Shown: in pieces, positions 1-8,886 of the stretch | Numbering within the stretch: position 1 is the stretch's first letter | How the letters are laid out: every line of letters starts with the position of its first letter | Program-made: the position numbers and the translations under genes | The notes under the pieces: model-generated | Databases searched by the model: none | What the model was told of the DNA's origin: nothing | What the model saw: only the letters and a program-made list of their open reading frames with translations | NCBI RefSeq assembly: GCF_000648235.2 | Contig: NZ_AP017977.1 | Coordinates: 2,480,001-2,544,000, forward strand | DNA length: 64,000 bases | Reading direction: 5' to 3' | Origin: Neochlamydia sp. S13 | Lineage (GTDB): Bacteria; Chlamydiota; Chlamydiia; Chlamydiales; Parachlamydiaceae

Positions 1-105
1 TTTCTCAAATAAGGCAAAGAATCAATCTCATTCTTTTAGTCAAATCATAATTGCCGCGTCAATTAATTTCCAAAACCTGTGGCTGCTCCTAAATGCTTGT
101 AGGGT
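1..105 (+). pseudogene. IS630-like transposase N-terminal remnant (copy 1, cut by window edge)
   Basis: This stretch is nearly identical to stretches near 1813 and 3425. The best-preserved copy translates to a helix-turn-helix-like peptide with the pattern EELKHCAKKSR...RQRINFILLAK...IAKTCGCS, which resembles the N-terminal DNA-binding part of IS630-family transposases. No catalytic part is present. It lies upstream of an F-box/LRR gene, as do the other copies, so it travels with the duplicated unit. The family assignment is by eye. Confidence 0.45.
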
Positions 106-191
106 CTCCACCCTTTCCTTGAATCTATCTGAAATAAAAGCGTGGTAAATTATCTGCGAGTTGTTTCTCCTTGATAAGGATATGAATTGGT

Positions 192-220
192 TTGACTTGC
201 TTTTTTAATTATTTTATATT
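192..220 (+). promoter_or_regulatory. Sigma-70-type promoter of the first F-box/LRR gene
   Basis: TTGACT (192-197) and TATATT (215-220) are separated by 17 bp. The same block with very similar flanks lies upstream of four other LRR genes in the window. The ribosome binding site AAGGAAA sits just before the ATG at 272. Transcription would start near 227, leaving a leader of about 45 nt. Confidence 0.7.
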
Positions 221-271
221 GCCTTTAAATAATAAAAATGCTGAAAAGTCATCACTACTTAAGGAAATAAA

Positions 272-1543
272 ATGCATCCTATCTCTTCGGCCTCTATTGA
301 AAGCTTGCCCAATGAATTGCTACTCCCTATCTTAGAGGCTTGCGCAGTTCCTTCCTTATTTAGCGTCTGTAAAAGATGGCATCATCTGCTGGCTACTGAA
401 GTCATGCCCCCTCTTTATAGACAAATAGGTAAAGTGCATGTTCCCCAAGGAAATGTTAAGGAGCAGGCTCTTATTGTAGATAGGATTTATAAGCTAGAAG
501 AAAAGCTTTCTGAAGCAGCAAAGGTAAATGCAATCTTTAAGCAAATCTTTACTTTAGCCAAGTCTTTTTCTCCTTTGGAATTTAAAGAGAAAACGGAAGA
601 AAAAAGAGGCTTAACGCTGGCTAATTGCTCTTCTTATCTCTTAAATATTAATCGCCTTTTACTTTGGAAAAAACTTCCTGGTGGGGAAGAATACTTGAGC
701 CGAGAAGAAATTAAGCACTTGCCTCTAGAAAAAAAAGGAGGGCTTCTTAGAGATTGGATTGAAGAAAATTGTAAAAGCATCACGGCTTTAAAATTATCTG
801 GAGCAGGCTTGACTTATTTACCCCCAGAAATTGGGCAGCTGTCTCAGCTGCAAAGGCTTTACTTAAATCAAACCCAGCTCACCAGCCTTCCTGCAGAAAT
901 CGGGCAGCTGTCTCAGCTGCAATATCTTTACTTAGATCAAAACCAGCTCACCAGCCTTTCTGCAGAAATAGGGCAGTTGTCTAATCTGCTACAGCTTAAC
1001 TTAAATCAAAACCAGCTCACCGCTCTGCCTGCAGAAATCAGGCAGCTGTCTAATCTGCTACAGCTTCACTTAGGCCAAAACCAGCTCACCGCTCTGCCTA
1101 CAGAAATCGGGCAGCTGTCTCAGCTGCAAACCCTTGACTTAAATCAAAACCAGCTCACCGCTCTGCCTATAGAAATAGGTCAATTGTCTCAGCTGCGAGC
1201 GCTTGAATTAAATCAAAACCAGCTCACCAGTCTGCCTGCAGAAATCGGGCGGTTGTCTAAGCTGCAATGGCTTGGTTTAAGCCAAAACCAGCTCACCGCT
1301 CTGCCTGCAGAAATCGGGCAACTGTCTCAGCTGCAATGGCTTTACTTAAGTCAAAACCAGCTCACCAGCCTGCCTACAGAAATAGGTCAATTGTCTCAGC
1401 TACAATGGCTTGAATTAAATCAAAACCAGCTCACCGCTCTACCTGCAGAGATCGGGCAGCTGTCTAAGCTTACCAAGCTTGAATTAGCGGAAAATCCTTT
1501 GAAAGATATTGCAGAAAAAATAAGGCAGCGTTTTCGATTGTAG
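272..1543 (+). CDS. F-box and leucine-rich-repeat protein
   Basis: This 423-residue protein is a probable secreted effector. Residues 8-50 form an F-box-like motif ([11 protein letters not shown]...VCKRWHHLL), the element that docks eukaryotic F-box proteins onto Skp1 in SCF ubiquitin ligases. Residues 51-165 are a helical linker shared by all paralogs here. From about residue 170 there is a capping LRR, nine full 23-residue units of the type LSQLQxLxLNQNQLTxLPAEIGQ, and a terminal cap ending [18 protein letters not shown]. The start is fixed by AAGGAAATAAAATG. No signal peptide is visible; a type III secretion signal would not be recognisable by eye. It is exactly one 23-residue unit longer than the paralog at 3640. 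Host ubiquitin subversion is inferred from architecture only. Confidence 0.85.
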   Translation: MHPISSASIESLPNELLLPILEACAVPSLFSVCKRWHHLLATEVMPPLYRQIGKVHVPQGNVKEQALIVDRIYKLEEKLSEAAKVNAIFKQIFTLAKSFSPLEFKEKTEEKRGLTLANCSSYLLNINRLLLWKKLPGGEEYLSREEIKHLPLEKKGGLLRDWIEENCKSITALKLSGAGLTYLPPEIGQLSQLQRLYLNQTQLTSLPAEIGQLSQLQYLYLDQNQLTSLSAEIGQLSNLLQLNLNQNQLTALPAEIRQLSNLLQLHLGQNQLTALPTEIGQLSQLQTLDLNQNQLTALPIEIGQLSQLRALELNQNQLTSLPAEIGRLSKLQWLGLSQNQLTALPAEIGQLSQLQWLYLSQNQLTSLPTEIGQLSQLQWLELNQNQLTALPAEIGQLSKLTKLELAENPLKDIAEKIRQRFRL

Positions 1544-1576
1544 AATGGCCTTAAGTACTTTTTAAATTGGGGGTGA

Positions 1577-1603
1577 GCTAAAATGAAATAAAAAACTTTT
1601 AGC
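1577..1603 (+). terminator. Conserved inverted repeat after LRR genes
   Basis: GCTAAAA (1577-1583) and TTTTAGC (1597-1603) form a 7-bp stem with a 13-nt loop. The same sequence follows the genes ending at 3151, 4842 and, on the minus strand, 54487. It has no strong T-run after the stem, so terminator function is only possible. Confidence 0.4.
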
Positions 1604-1751
1604 CATCTTATCTTTAAACAAGTAATCCGCTTTCCTTCCAGCAACTAAGCAAGCTTAAACTAGCCTACAGATTTATAATAACAAGAAGCTTCTCTCTTTT
1701 TCTGCAGATTGCTAGGCTGGGAGAGCAGCCTTTCTTGGCAGGAAGAAGCTA

Positions 1752-1903
1752 GGGGTATTGTATTCCATCAGTCGATAGAAGAATTAAAACATTGCGCTAA
1801 AAAGAGCCGTTTTTCTCAAATAAGGCAAAGAATCAATTTCATTCTTTTAGCCAAACCAAAATTGCCGCATCACTTAATCGCCAAAACCTGTGGCTGCTCC
1901 TGA
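1752..1903 (+). pseudogene. IS630-like transposase N-terminal remnant (copy 2)
   Basis: This is the best-preserved of three copies. It reads SIEELKHCAKKSR, then SQIRQRINFILLAK and an ending LIAKTCGCS, which fits the helix-turn-helix start of IS630-type transposases. The catalytic DDE domain is absent. An open reading frame of 64 codons runs through it from 1709, but there is no sign that it is a real gene. It separates the first and second F-box/LRR genes. Confidence 0.45.
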
Positions 1904-2006
1904 ATGCTTGGAAGCCCCTCCCCCCTTTTCCTTGGATCTATCTGAAATAAAAACTCTCATAGGTCATCTGGGAGTGTTTTTTTTATTGATAAGGATACGA
2001 ATTCGT

Positions 2007-2033
2007 TTGACTTGCTTTTTTAATTTTTATATT
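2007..2033 (+). promoter_or_regulatory. Promoter of the second F-box/LRR gene, short spacer
   Basis: TTGACT (2007-2012) and TATATT (2028-2033) are separated by only 15 bp. The paralogous promoters at 192 and 3560 have 17 bp because their T-rich spacer is longer. A 15-bp spacer usually weakens a sigma-70 promoter, so this copy may be expressed less. Confidence 0.6.
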
Positions 2034-2083
2034 GTTCTAAAAAATAAAAATGCTGAAAAGTTATCCCTACCCAAGGAAATAAA

Positions 2084-3151
2084 ATGCATCCTATCTCTTC
2101 GGCATCTATTGAAAGCTTGCCCAATGAATTGCTGCTCCCTATCTTAGAGGCTTGCGCAGTTCCTTCCTTATCTTGCGTCTGTAAAAGATGGCATCATCTG
2201 CTGGCTACTGAAGTGATGCCTTCTCTTTATAAAAAAATAGCACAGCTTCGTTTCCCCCAAGGGAATACCAATACTCAGCAAACTCTTATGTTAGCTAAAG
2301 TTTATCGACTCAATCCTGGACTTACCTCTACCGAAAAAGTTTATCAAGTTTTTAAACAAGTTTTTACCTTAACTAAATCCATTTCTCCTTTGGAATTTAA
2401 AGAGAAAACAGAAGAAAAAAAAGGCTTAACGCTGGCTAATTACTCTTCTTATCTCTTAAATATTAATCGCCTTTTACTTTGGAAAAAACTTCCTGGTGGG
2501 GAAGAATACTTGAGCCGAGAAGAAATTAAGCACTTGCCTCTAGAAAAAAAAGGAGAGCTTCTTAGAGATTGGATTGAAGAAAATTGTAAAAACATCACGA
2601 ATTTAGATTTATATAAAGCAGGCATGACTTATTTACCCCTAGAAATATGCCAGTTATCTCAGCTGCAAGGGCTTGATTTAAGCCAAAACCAGCTCACCAG
2701 TCTGCCTGCAGTAATCGGGCAATTGCCTCAGCTGCAAGGGCTTGATTTAAGCCAAAACCAGCTCACCGTTCTGCCTACAGAAATCGGAAAGCTGTCTCAG
2801 CTGCAAAACCTTTACTTAAAACAAAACCAGCTCACCGCTCTGCCTGCAGAAATCGGGCAGCTGCCTCAGCTGCAAGGGCTTTACTTAAATCAAAACCAAC
2901 TCACCGCTCTGCCTGCAGAAATCGGGCAGCTGTCTCAGCTGCAAGGGCTTTACTTAAATCAAAACCAGCTCACCAGCCTTCCTGCAGAAATTGGGCAGCT
3001 GCCTCAGCTGCAAGGGCTTGACTTAAGAGAAAACCAGATCATCAGCCTGCCTGCAGAAATTGGGCAATTGTCTCAGCTTATCATGCTTGAATTAGCGGAA
3101 AATCCTTTGAAAGATATTGCAGAAAAAATAAGGCAGCGTTTTCAATTGTAG
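2084..3151 (+). CDS. F-box and leucine-rich-repeat protein
   Basis: This 355-residue paralog of the first gene has the same F-box start (residues 8-50) followed by the other version of the linker, with QLRFPQGN and [17 protein letters not shown]. That linker type is shared with the two minus-strand genes near 55-57 kb. The LRR domain has a first cap, six full 23-residue units and the terminal cap EKIRQRFQL. The start has AAGGAAA seven bases upstream. The neighbouring paralog carries the other linker type, so the array is not a simple duplication of one gene. Confidence 0.85.
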   Translation: MHPISSASIESLPNELLLPILEACAVPSLSCVCKRWHHLLATEVMPSLYKKIAQLRFPQGNTNTQQTLMLAKVYRLNPGLTSTEKVYQVFKQVFTLTKSISPLEFKEKTEEKKGLTLANYSSYLLNINRLLLWKKLPGGEEYLSREEIKHLPLEKKGELLRDWIEENCKNITNLDLYKAGMTYLPLEICQLSQLQGLDLSQNQLTSLPAVIGQLPQLQGLDLSQNQLTVLPTEIGKLSQLQNLYLKQNQLTALPAEIGQLPQLQGLYLNQNQLTALPAEIGQLSQLQGLYLNQNQLTSLPAEIGQLPQLQGLDLRENQIISLPAEIGQLSQLIMLELAENPLKDIAEKIRQRFQL

Positions 3152-3379
3152 AATGGCCATAAGTATTTTTTAAATTGGGGTGAGCTAAAATGAAATAAAA
3201 AACTTTTAGCCATCTTATCTTTAAACAAGTAATCCGTTTTCCTTCCGGCAACTAAGCAAGTCTAAACTAAACTACATATTTATAAAGACAAGAAGTTTCT
3301 CTCTTTTTCTGCAGATTGCTATGTCTGGGAAAACAACTTTTTTTGATAGGAAGAAACTGGCGTATTGTATTCCATCATT

Positions 3380-3520
3380 CAATAGAAGAATTTAAACATT
3401 GCGCCAAAAAGAGCCGTTTTGTTTTTCTCAAATAAGGCAAAGAATCAATCTCATTCTTTTAGTCAAATCATAATTGCCGTGTCACTTAATCGCCAAAACC
3501 TGTGGCTGCTCCTAAATGCC
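3380..3520 (+). pseudogene. IS630-like transposase N-terminal remnant (copy 3)
   Basis: This is the third copy of the transposase-like fragment, with a small insertion near 3420 relative to copy 2. The distance between equivalent points of the three copies is about 1.81 kb and 1.61 kb, which gives the size of the duplicated units (fragment, promoter, F-box/LRR gene, 3' flank). Confidence 0.4.
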
Positions 3521-3559
3521 TGGAAGGCCCCCCCTTTCCTTAAATCTATACGAATTGGT

Positions 3560-3588
3560 TTGACTTGCTTTTTTAATTTTTTTATATT
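3560..3588 (+). promoter_or_regulatory. Promoter of the third F-box/LRR gene
   Basis: TTGACT (3560-3565) and TATATT (3583-3588) are separated by 17 bp, as in the copy at 192. The RBS AAGGAAA precedes the ATG at 3640. Confidence 0.65.
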
Positions 3589-3639
3589 GCCTTTAAATAA
3601 TAAAAATGCTGAAAAGCCATCACTACCCAAGGAAATAAA

Positions 3640-4842
3640 ATGCATTCTATCTCTTCGGTATCTATTGAAAGCTTGCCCAATGAATTGCTGCTCCCTATCT
3701 TAGAGGCTTGCGTAGTTCCTTCCTTATTTAGCGTCTGTAAAAGGTGGCATCATCTGCTAGCTTCTGAATCGATGCCTTCTCTTTATAAGCAAATAGGTAA
3801 AGTGCATGTTCCTCAAGGAAATGTTAAGGAGCAGGCTCTTATTGTAGATAGGATTTATAAGCTAAAAGAAAAGCTTTCTGAGGCCGCAAAGGTAAATGCA
3901 ATCTTTAGGCGAATCTTTACTTTAGCCAAGTCTTTTTCAGCTTTAGAATTTAAAGTGCAAATAGAAGAAAAGAGGTATCTTACTCTGGCTAACTACTCTT
4001 CCTATCTTGTAAATATTAATCGCCTTTTACTTTGGAAAAAACTTCCTGGTGGGGAAGAATATTTGAGCCGAGAAGAAATTAAGCACTTGCCTGTAGAAAA
4101 AAAAGGGGAGCTTCTTAGAGGTTGGATTGAAGAAAATTGTAAAGGCTTAACTTTTTTAGATTTATCTAGAGCAGGTTTGACTTATTTACCCCCAGAAATA
4201 TGCCAGTTATCTCAGCTGCAAGAGCTTTACTTAAGAGAAAACCAGCTCACCGCTCTGCCTATAGAAATTGGGCGGCTGTCTCAGCTGCAAACGCTTGACT
4301 TAAGAGGAAACAAGCTTACCAGCCTGCCTGTAGAAAGCGTGCAGCTGTCTCAGCTGGGAACGCTTGACTTAAGAGAAAACCATCTCACCGCTCTGCCTGC
4401 AGAAATAGGTCAATTGTCTCAGCTACGAACGCTTGACTTAAGAGAAAACCAGCTCACCGCTCTGCCTGCAGAAATCGGGCAATTGTTTCAGTTGCAAGAG
4501 CTTATCTTAAATCAAAACCAGCTCACCGCTCTGCCTACAGAAATTGGACAGCTGTCTCAGCTGCAAGGGCTTGACTTAAGAGAAAACCATCTCACCTCTC
4601 TGCCTGCAGAAATTGGGCAGCTGTCTCAACTACAATGGCTTTACTTAAATAAAAACCAGCTCACCAGCCTGCCTATAGGAATCGGGCAGCTGTCTCGATT
4701 ACGAGAGCTTTACTTAAATCAAAACCAGCTCACTGCTCTGCCTACAGAAATCGAGCAGTTGTCTGAGCTGCAAGAGCTTGAATTAGCGGAAAATCCTTTG
4801 AAAGATATCGCCGAAAAAATAAGGCAGCGTTTTCAATTGTAG
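3640..4842 (+). CDS. F-box and leucine-rich-repeat protein
   Basis: This 400-residue protein is most like the gene at 272 in its linker (KVHVPQGNVKEQALIVDRIYKL). The F-box-like motif is at residues 8-50. The LRR domain has a cap, eight full 23-residue units and the terminal EKIRQRFQL cap. The concave-face positions differ from those of its neighbours: many units read LDLRENxL instead of LxLNQNxL, and one unit is degenerate (LPVESVQ). This suggests divergence of the ligand-binding surface over a fixed scaffold. A role in host ubiquitin ligase complexes is inferred from the F-box. Confidence 0.85.
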   Translation: MHSISSVSIESLPNELLLPILEACVVPSLFSVCKRWHHLLASESMPSLYKQIGKVHVPQGNVKEQALIVDRIYKLKEKLSEAAKVNAIFRRIFTLAKSFSALEFKVQIEEKRYLTLANYSSYLVNINRLLLWKKLPGGEEYLSREEIKHLPVEKKGELLRGWIEENCKGLTFLDLSRAGLTYLPPEICQLSQLQELYLRENQLTALPIEIGRLSQLQTLDLRGNKLTSLPVESVQLSQLGTLDLRENHLTALPAEIGQLSQLRTLDLRENQLTALPAEIGQLFQLQELILNQNQLTALPTEIGQLSQLQGLDLRENHLTSLPAEIGQLSQLQWLYLNKNQLTSLPIGIGQLSRLRELYLNQNQLTALPTEIEQLSELQELELAENPLKDIAEKIRQRFQL

Positions 4843-4927
4843 AATGGCCATAGGTACTTTTTAAATGGGGGTGAGCTAAAATGAAGTAAAAACTTTTAGC
4901 CATCTTATCTTTAACCAAGTAATCCGC

Positions 4928-5472
4928 GCTTAAATCAAAACTAGCTCACCAGTCTGCCAACAGAAATCGGACAGCTATCGAAGCTGCAAAAGCTCCACTT
5001 AAGTGGCAACCTGCTTACCACCCTTCCTACAGAGATTGGGCAGCTATCGAAGCTGCAATGCCTTAACTCAGATAATAAACATCTTACCAATATTCCCCCG
5101 GAGAGAGGGTAACTTTTTCAGCTTAATAGACTTTCCTTAAGATACAGCCAACTAGCCTTGCTTCCTGCATAGATAGGTCGATTTTCTCGGCTATACGACC
5201 TGTGCTTAAGCAACAATCAGCTGGCCTCCATTCTAATAGAGATAAGGTAATTATCTCAGCTGCAATATCTTTGGCTATACAATAACCAGCTAACTACTCT
5301 TCCCGCAAGCATAGAGCAGCTATCGAAGCTGCAGGCGCTTTACTTAAGCGACAACCAACTAACAGCCTTTCCGGCAGAGATAGAGCAGCTACCTAAACTA
5401 TTAAATTTTAAGCTAAAGGGGAATCTACTAGAAAACATTTCAGCCGAAGTAAAACAGTTTTTCAAGCTATAG
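4928..5472 (+). pseudogene. Truncated LRR gene remnant
   Basis: About eight 23-residue LRR units can be read with several in-frame stops and small frameshifts (for example TAG near 5170 and TAA near 5110). It ends in a recognisable terminal cap (GNLLENISAEVKQFFKL then TAG at 5470). It has no F-box or start. It begins abruptly right after the 3' flank of the preceding gene, at the sequence AAGTAATCCGC. The same junction occurs at 54400 on the minus strand. Confidence 0.75.
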
Positions 5473-5551
5473 CTGAAAAGGTAGATGTCTTTATAACCTA
5501 TAATATTAAAAAAGCAATGGGCATCCTCCAAAGTTTTTAAGAATATAGATT

Positions 5552-6215
5552 AACGCGTGTTATCGGATAAGAAAACACTCTAAGGCAGCTTCAAATTATA
5601 CCTAAACTGTAAGCCAACTCATTAACTTTTGTTTCTCTATGCAAGTCAATTGAATGCAGGGCTTACATGGTTTGTAAGCATGGGTCACTATTCCGCTGAT
5701 TAGATTGATAAAAAAATTTCAAGGGCTACGATGTCGATGATGTTCGATTTGGCAAGAGTTTTTCAATTTATTGTTAAGTCTTTCAATGATGCCCCGTTTC
5801 CTTGATAAAATCTTACCTACCAGTGACATTAGCCTGTTTTTTATGTTTTTACTAAGCTTGGTAATAATTTCTAAGCCTTTGTCATCGAGCTTGATAAATA
5901 ACTGATGAGATATATAGCTTTTATCGGCAAACATTTTGCCAAAAATGTTTTTAGATAGATCAGGAGCAGGGATAGGGGTCTCTACATTTCCTGGTGTTAA
6001 TATATGGCAAGAATTTCCCCTTTATCCTTAATCACTAGATGTAGTTTGAATCTATAAAAGCACCCTGTAGAGGTTTTTCCTCTTTTTTCTATTTTCTTGA
6101 AAACTAGGAGGGGGGTGGATACGGCATGTATGACATACTGTCAATAGAGTAAAATCGGCAAACGAGATGCCTGTATATTGTGAAGGGCTTTTTTTAACTA
6201 TTTCCTTTCCTTGGT
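5552..6215 (-). pseudogene. IS982-family transposase remnant with internal deletion
   Basis: The minus strand encodes the C-terminal half of an IS982-type DDE transposase: GDxSYISHQLF...GLEIITKL...RGIIERLNNKLKNSCQIEHHRHRSP, followed by a stop. The left terminal inverted repeat (AACGCGTGTTATCGGATAAG) is at 5552-5571. Compared with the longer copy at 52859, the segment coding for the N-terminal third is deleted near 6180, and the right terminal repeat is lost near 6212. It cannot be active. Confidence 0.75.
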
Positions 6216-6363
6216 TTAAAAGAAAGAGGTAGAGGGCAGAATAGGAGGAAAAAAGAAATTTAGTAACCTAAAGGTTTGCAACAAGAGGTTTTAAGGCTGT
6301 TGAAGACCAAAGAGACCTCTTCTAAGGCAGGCAAGACAAGATAGCTAGCTAAAGAGATGAAAT

Positions 6364-7113
6364 TCAATAGATGACCTTCATAAGAAATAGAGCGTGCGGG
6401 GGAGCGGATTTACCAGCACAGCGGCGGTCTTTAGAGGCAAAAATCTCAGGAATAGAGGAAATTGAACGTTTATTACAAGCAATTTCTAGAAGAGTACCCG
6501 TAATATTGCGCACCATTTTATAAAGGAAGCCTTCGGCTTCAAATTCTAAGCACAAACCTTCCTTGGTAGGAACGACGTCAAGCCTTTGGAGAGTTCTTAT
6601 GGGGTCATGGGCCGCAACTCCTGAATGGGCTTCATTGGCAAAGGCAGTAAAATCATGAGTGCCTATAAAAAGTTGAGCTGCTTCTTTTAAAGAATCGCTG
6701 TCTATATTCTCGCCCACATGGAGGGAGTACAAGCGATTGAAAGGATTTAAAGTAGGCTTAAGATGAAGATAATAATGGTAAATCTTTCCTTTTGCGCTAT
6801 AGCGGGCATGAAAGTTAAGAGGAACATTTTCTAAGCTATGGATGCGAATATCTTTAGGCAATATTCCATTTAGAGAATGCAAGAAACGTCTAGGTTCAAT
6901 TCGAAGGGAGGTTTTAAAGTTAGCCACTTGTCCTAAAGCATGGACTCCAGCATCTGTTCTTCCTGACCCTATTAAGGAGGTAGGATGTCTTAGCACTATC
7001 TTAAGGGTTTCCTCAATCTTTTGCTGAATAGCTATACCATTAGGTTGAATCTGCCAACCATTGTACTGAGTGCCATCATAGGCAATAATCATTTTATAAT
7101 TATATTCTTTCAT
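6364..7113 (-). CDS. truA: tRNA pseudouridine(38-40) synthase TruA
   Basis: TruA converts uridines 38-40 in the anticodon arm of many tRNAs to pseudouridine. The 249 residues match the usual length. The catalytic aspartate is D54 in SGRTDAGVHALGQVA, and the N-terminus has the typical IAYDGTQYNGWQ. It starts three bases after the ispD stop, with AGAAG as RBS inside the end of ispD, so it is the last gene of an lpxG-ispD-truA operon. The same gene order is found in Chlamydia, as I recall. Confidence 0.95.
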   Translation of the reverse strand: MKEYNYKMIIAYDGTQYNGWQIQPNGIAIQQKIEETLKIVLRHPTSLIGSGRTDAGVHALGQVANFKTSLRIEPRRFLHSLNGILPKDIRIHSLENVPLNFHARYSAKGKIYHYYLHLKPTLNPFNRLYSLHVGENIDSDSLKEAAQLFIGTHDFTAFANEAHSGVAAHDPIRTLQRLDVVPTKEGLCLEFEAEGFLYKMVRNITGTLLEIACNKRSISSIPEIFASKDRRCAGKSAPPHALFLMKVIY

Positions 7114-7116
7114 CTT

Positions 7117-7800
7117 CTAGCTAGGCTCATGGAGCAGATATTTAGCCAGAATAAGATCTTCGGCCGTGGTAATCTTAAGATTTGTATAGCATCCCTCAAC
7201 TAATTTGACGGGATGTCCTAGATGTTCGACTAAGGAGACATCGTCAGTGACCTTTAAATGATTTTCAAGAGCATAAGCAAAGCCTTGTTCCAAAATATCT
7301 TTGCGAACTACTTGAGGCGTCTGAACTTCCCAATAGGTGGAGCGATCAGGCGTTTGCTTGACTATATGATTTCCGTCGTGCTCTTTAATCGTAAATTTAA
7401 TAGGCATGCCAGCTGCGGCGGCTCCGTGCTGGAAGGCTGCTTTTAAGACACGTTGCACTAGGGGAGGGGTAATAATAGGGCGAGCAGAGTCATGAATGCA
7501 GACAAAGCCTGCTTGCGAGGTAAGAGCCTTTAAGCCATTGAAAACAGAGTCTTGCCGATGCCTACCAGGACAGGCAAACTTTAACGGTACTGAAAGGTCG
7601 GGAGAAGCAAAAAAATTTTGATAGGCAGGGTCACAAACTACTACAATTTCAATCACCTCAGGTAGGGCTTTAAAAACATCCCAGCTATAAGTAGCGATGA
7701 TCTTATTATGGAGAGTGAGAAATTGTTTAGGAGTAGCATTTTGCATGCGCAAACCTTGGCCCCCACATAAAAGAATAACGCTTACTTCTTGAGAAGTCAT
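7117..7800 (-). CDS. ispD: 2-C-methyl-D-erythritol 4-phosphate cytidylyltransferase IspD
   Basis: IspD transfers CMP from CTP to methylerythritol phosphate in the non-mevalonate isoprenoid pathway. At 227 residues it has normal length. The nucleotide-binding start LLCGGQGLRM is at residues 11-19, followed by TPKQF at 23-27. CIHDSARP matches the conserved HDAARP region. Four bases separate it from the upstream gene and three from truA, so translation is probably coupled. Confidence 0.93.
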   Translation of the reverse strand: MTSQEVSVILLCGGQGLRMQNATPKQFLTLHNKIIATYSWDVFKALPEVIEIVVVCDPAYQNFFASPDLSVPLKFACPGRHRQDSVFNGLKALTSQAGFVCIHDSARPIITPPLVQRVLKAAFQHGAAAAGMPIKFTIKEHDGNHIVKQTPDRSTYWEVQTPQVVRKDILEQGFAYALENHLKVTDDVSLVEHLGHPVKLVEGCYTNLKITTAEDLILAKYLLHEPS

Positions 7801-7804
7801 GATT

Positions 7805-8785
7805 TTAAGCCTCTAAGGTCAACAGAAGGAGTTCAGGCATAGAAAACCATCGAAAGGGCATGATACTCCCTATGCCCCGGTTGACATAAATCCATTTATT
7901 TTGCATGCATATTAAACCTTTTTTCAAGTAAGGATTTTCCATTAAAGTAAATTTTTTCCATAGCCAGGGAAGATTAACTTGGCCTCCATGGGTATGTCCA
8001 CATAGGATAACATCCCAGGAAAAATTTAGCAAATGAGGTACAATGTCTGGATTGTGAGCAATGACAAGTCCAGGGAAATGGGGATCAACAGTTTGAAAAG
8101 CTAATCTAGGGGCATGTCGACCTGTGGAATACTCCTCCAAGCCAATTATATTAATAAAGCTACCTTTTATAGGAACCAACAGGGATTCGTTTTTTAGTAA
8201 TCGAAAATGAGTGTTTTTTAAAGCTTTTTCCAATTCCTCATGAGGTTTTACCGCCCTAGCATGATCTGTTACTCTTCTTGCCAAAATTTTATTTGTCCAT
8301 AAACGTTTCAAAACTTTATTTATGGAGCCCGTAGAAGATGGGAGGACATCATACTCTCCTTTTTCATTTACAGAAACAAAAGCATTATAGTCATGATTAC
8401 CTAGAACGGCAAAGCATCCGTAAGGCGCTTTTAACGAAGCAAAAAATTGCTCGAGCCTCATCAAGTCACGAGAAAGAGAAAAACAAAGAAAATCTCCTGT
8501 AAATACAATGATATCAGGTTGGAAGCTTTCGATTTTTCTTTTAATTTTTTTTAGAAATCGCTGGGAAACTTGAGGATGAAGATGTAAATCTGAAAATTGG
8601 GCTATTTTTAATCCTTGTAGATCTTTAGGCAAATAGGGAATCTTAAACCTTTTGAAGGTCTTACTAACCAATTTATTTTCAATAAAACGTGGCCAAATCC
8701 CTATAATCGACAGACAGCACCAAAGGTCCCAAAAAAAATTAGGCAAATTAATAATAAATTTGTTGAGTCTATGGTTTTTTTTCAT
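7805..8785 (-). CDS. lpxG: Calcineurin-like phosphoesterase, probable LpxG
   Basis: Metal-binding motifs of the calcineurin-like family are all visible: FSDLHLH (residues 65-70), GDF (97-99), GNHD (129-132) and GHTHGGQ (263-269). An N-terminal hydrophobic stretch (residues 17-32) could anchor it to the membrane, as in YaeI-type enzymes. In Chlamydia the gene at this position next to ispD and truA is LpxG, which cleaves UDP-2,3-diacylglucosamine to lipid X in lipid A synthesis. The specific assignment rests on this synteny, recalled rather than searched; the phosphoesterase family is certain. Confidence 0.8.
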   Translation of the reverse strand: MKKNHRLNKFIINLPNFFWDLWCCLSIIGIWPRFIENKLVSKTFKRFKIPYLPKDLQGLKIAQFSDLHLHPQVSQRFLKKIKRKIESFQPDIIVFTGDFLCFSLSRDLMRLEQFFASLKAPYGCFAVLGNHDYNAFVSVNEKGEYDVLPSSTGSINKVLKRLWTNKILARRVTDHARAVKPHEELEKALKNTHFRLLKNESLLVPIKGSFINIIGLEEYSTGRHAPRLAFQTVDPHFPGLVIAHNPDIVPHLLNFSWDVILCGHTHGGQVNLPWLWKKFTLMENPYLKKGLICMQNKWIYVNRGIGSIMPFRWFSMPELLLLTLEA

Positions 8786-8827
8786 GGAGTTGTTAAAATT
8801 TTAAGGAAGAACCTTACAAATGAAAAG

Positions 8828-8876
8828 AAAAAAATGCTAACCATTAATATATAAGGCATTAAAGATTAGCATTTTT
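8828..8876. terminator. Bidirectional stem-loop between SWIB gene and lpxG
   Basis: AAAAATGCTAA and TTAGCATTTTT form an 11-bp stem with A/T runs on both sides, so the structure reads as a rho-independent terminator on either strand. On the minus strand it ends the SWIB transcript before the lpxG-ispD-truA operon. Confidence 0.6.
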
Positions 8877-8886
8877 ATAGAAGAGT

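Noticed and set aside
780-1520. Regularly repeated DNA (69-bp period) that could be mistaken for a CRISPR or satellite array
   Set aside because: The repeats are in frame, encode LRR units and have no unique spacers. No cas genes are present in the window.
1890-2147. Open frames of 60-95 codons overlapping LRR promoters and starts
   Set aside because: They run through the promoter and the start of the real F-box gene in another frame, and recur only because the cassette is duplicated.
5552-6215. Active IS982 element
   Set aside because: The right terminal repeat and the N-terminal part of the transposase are missing.
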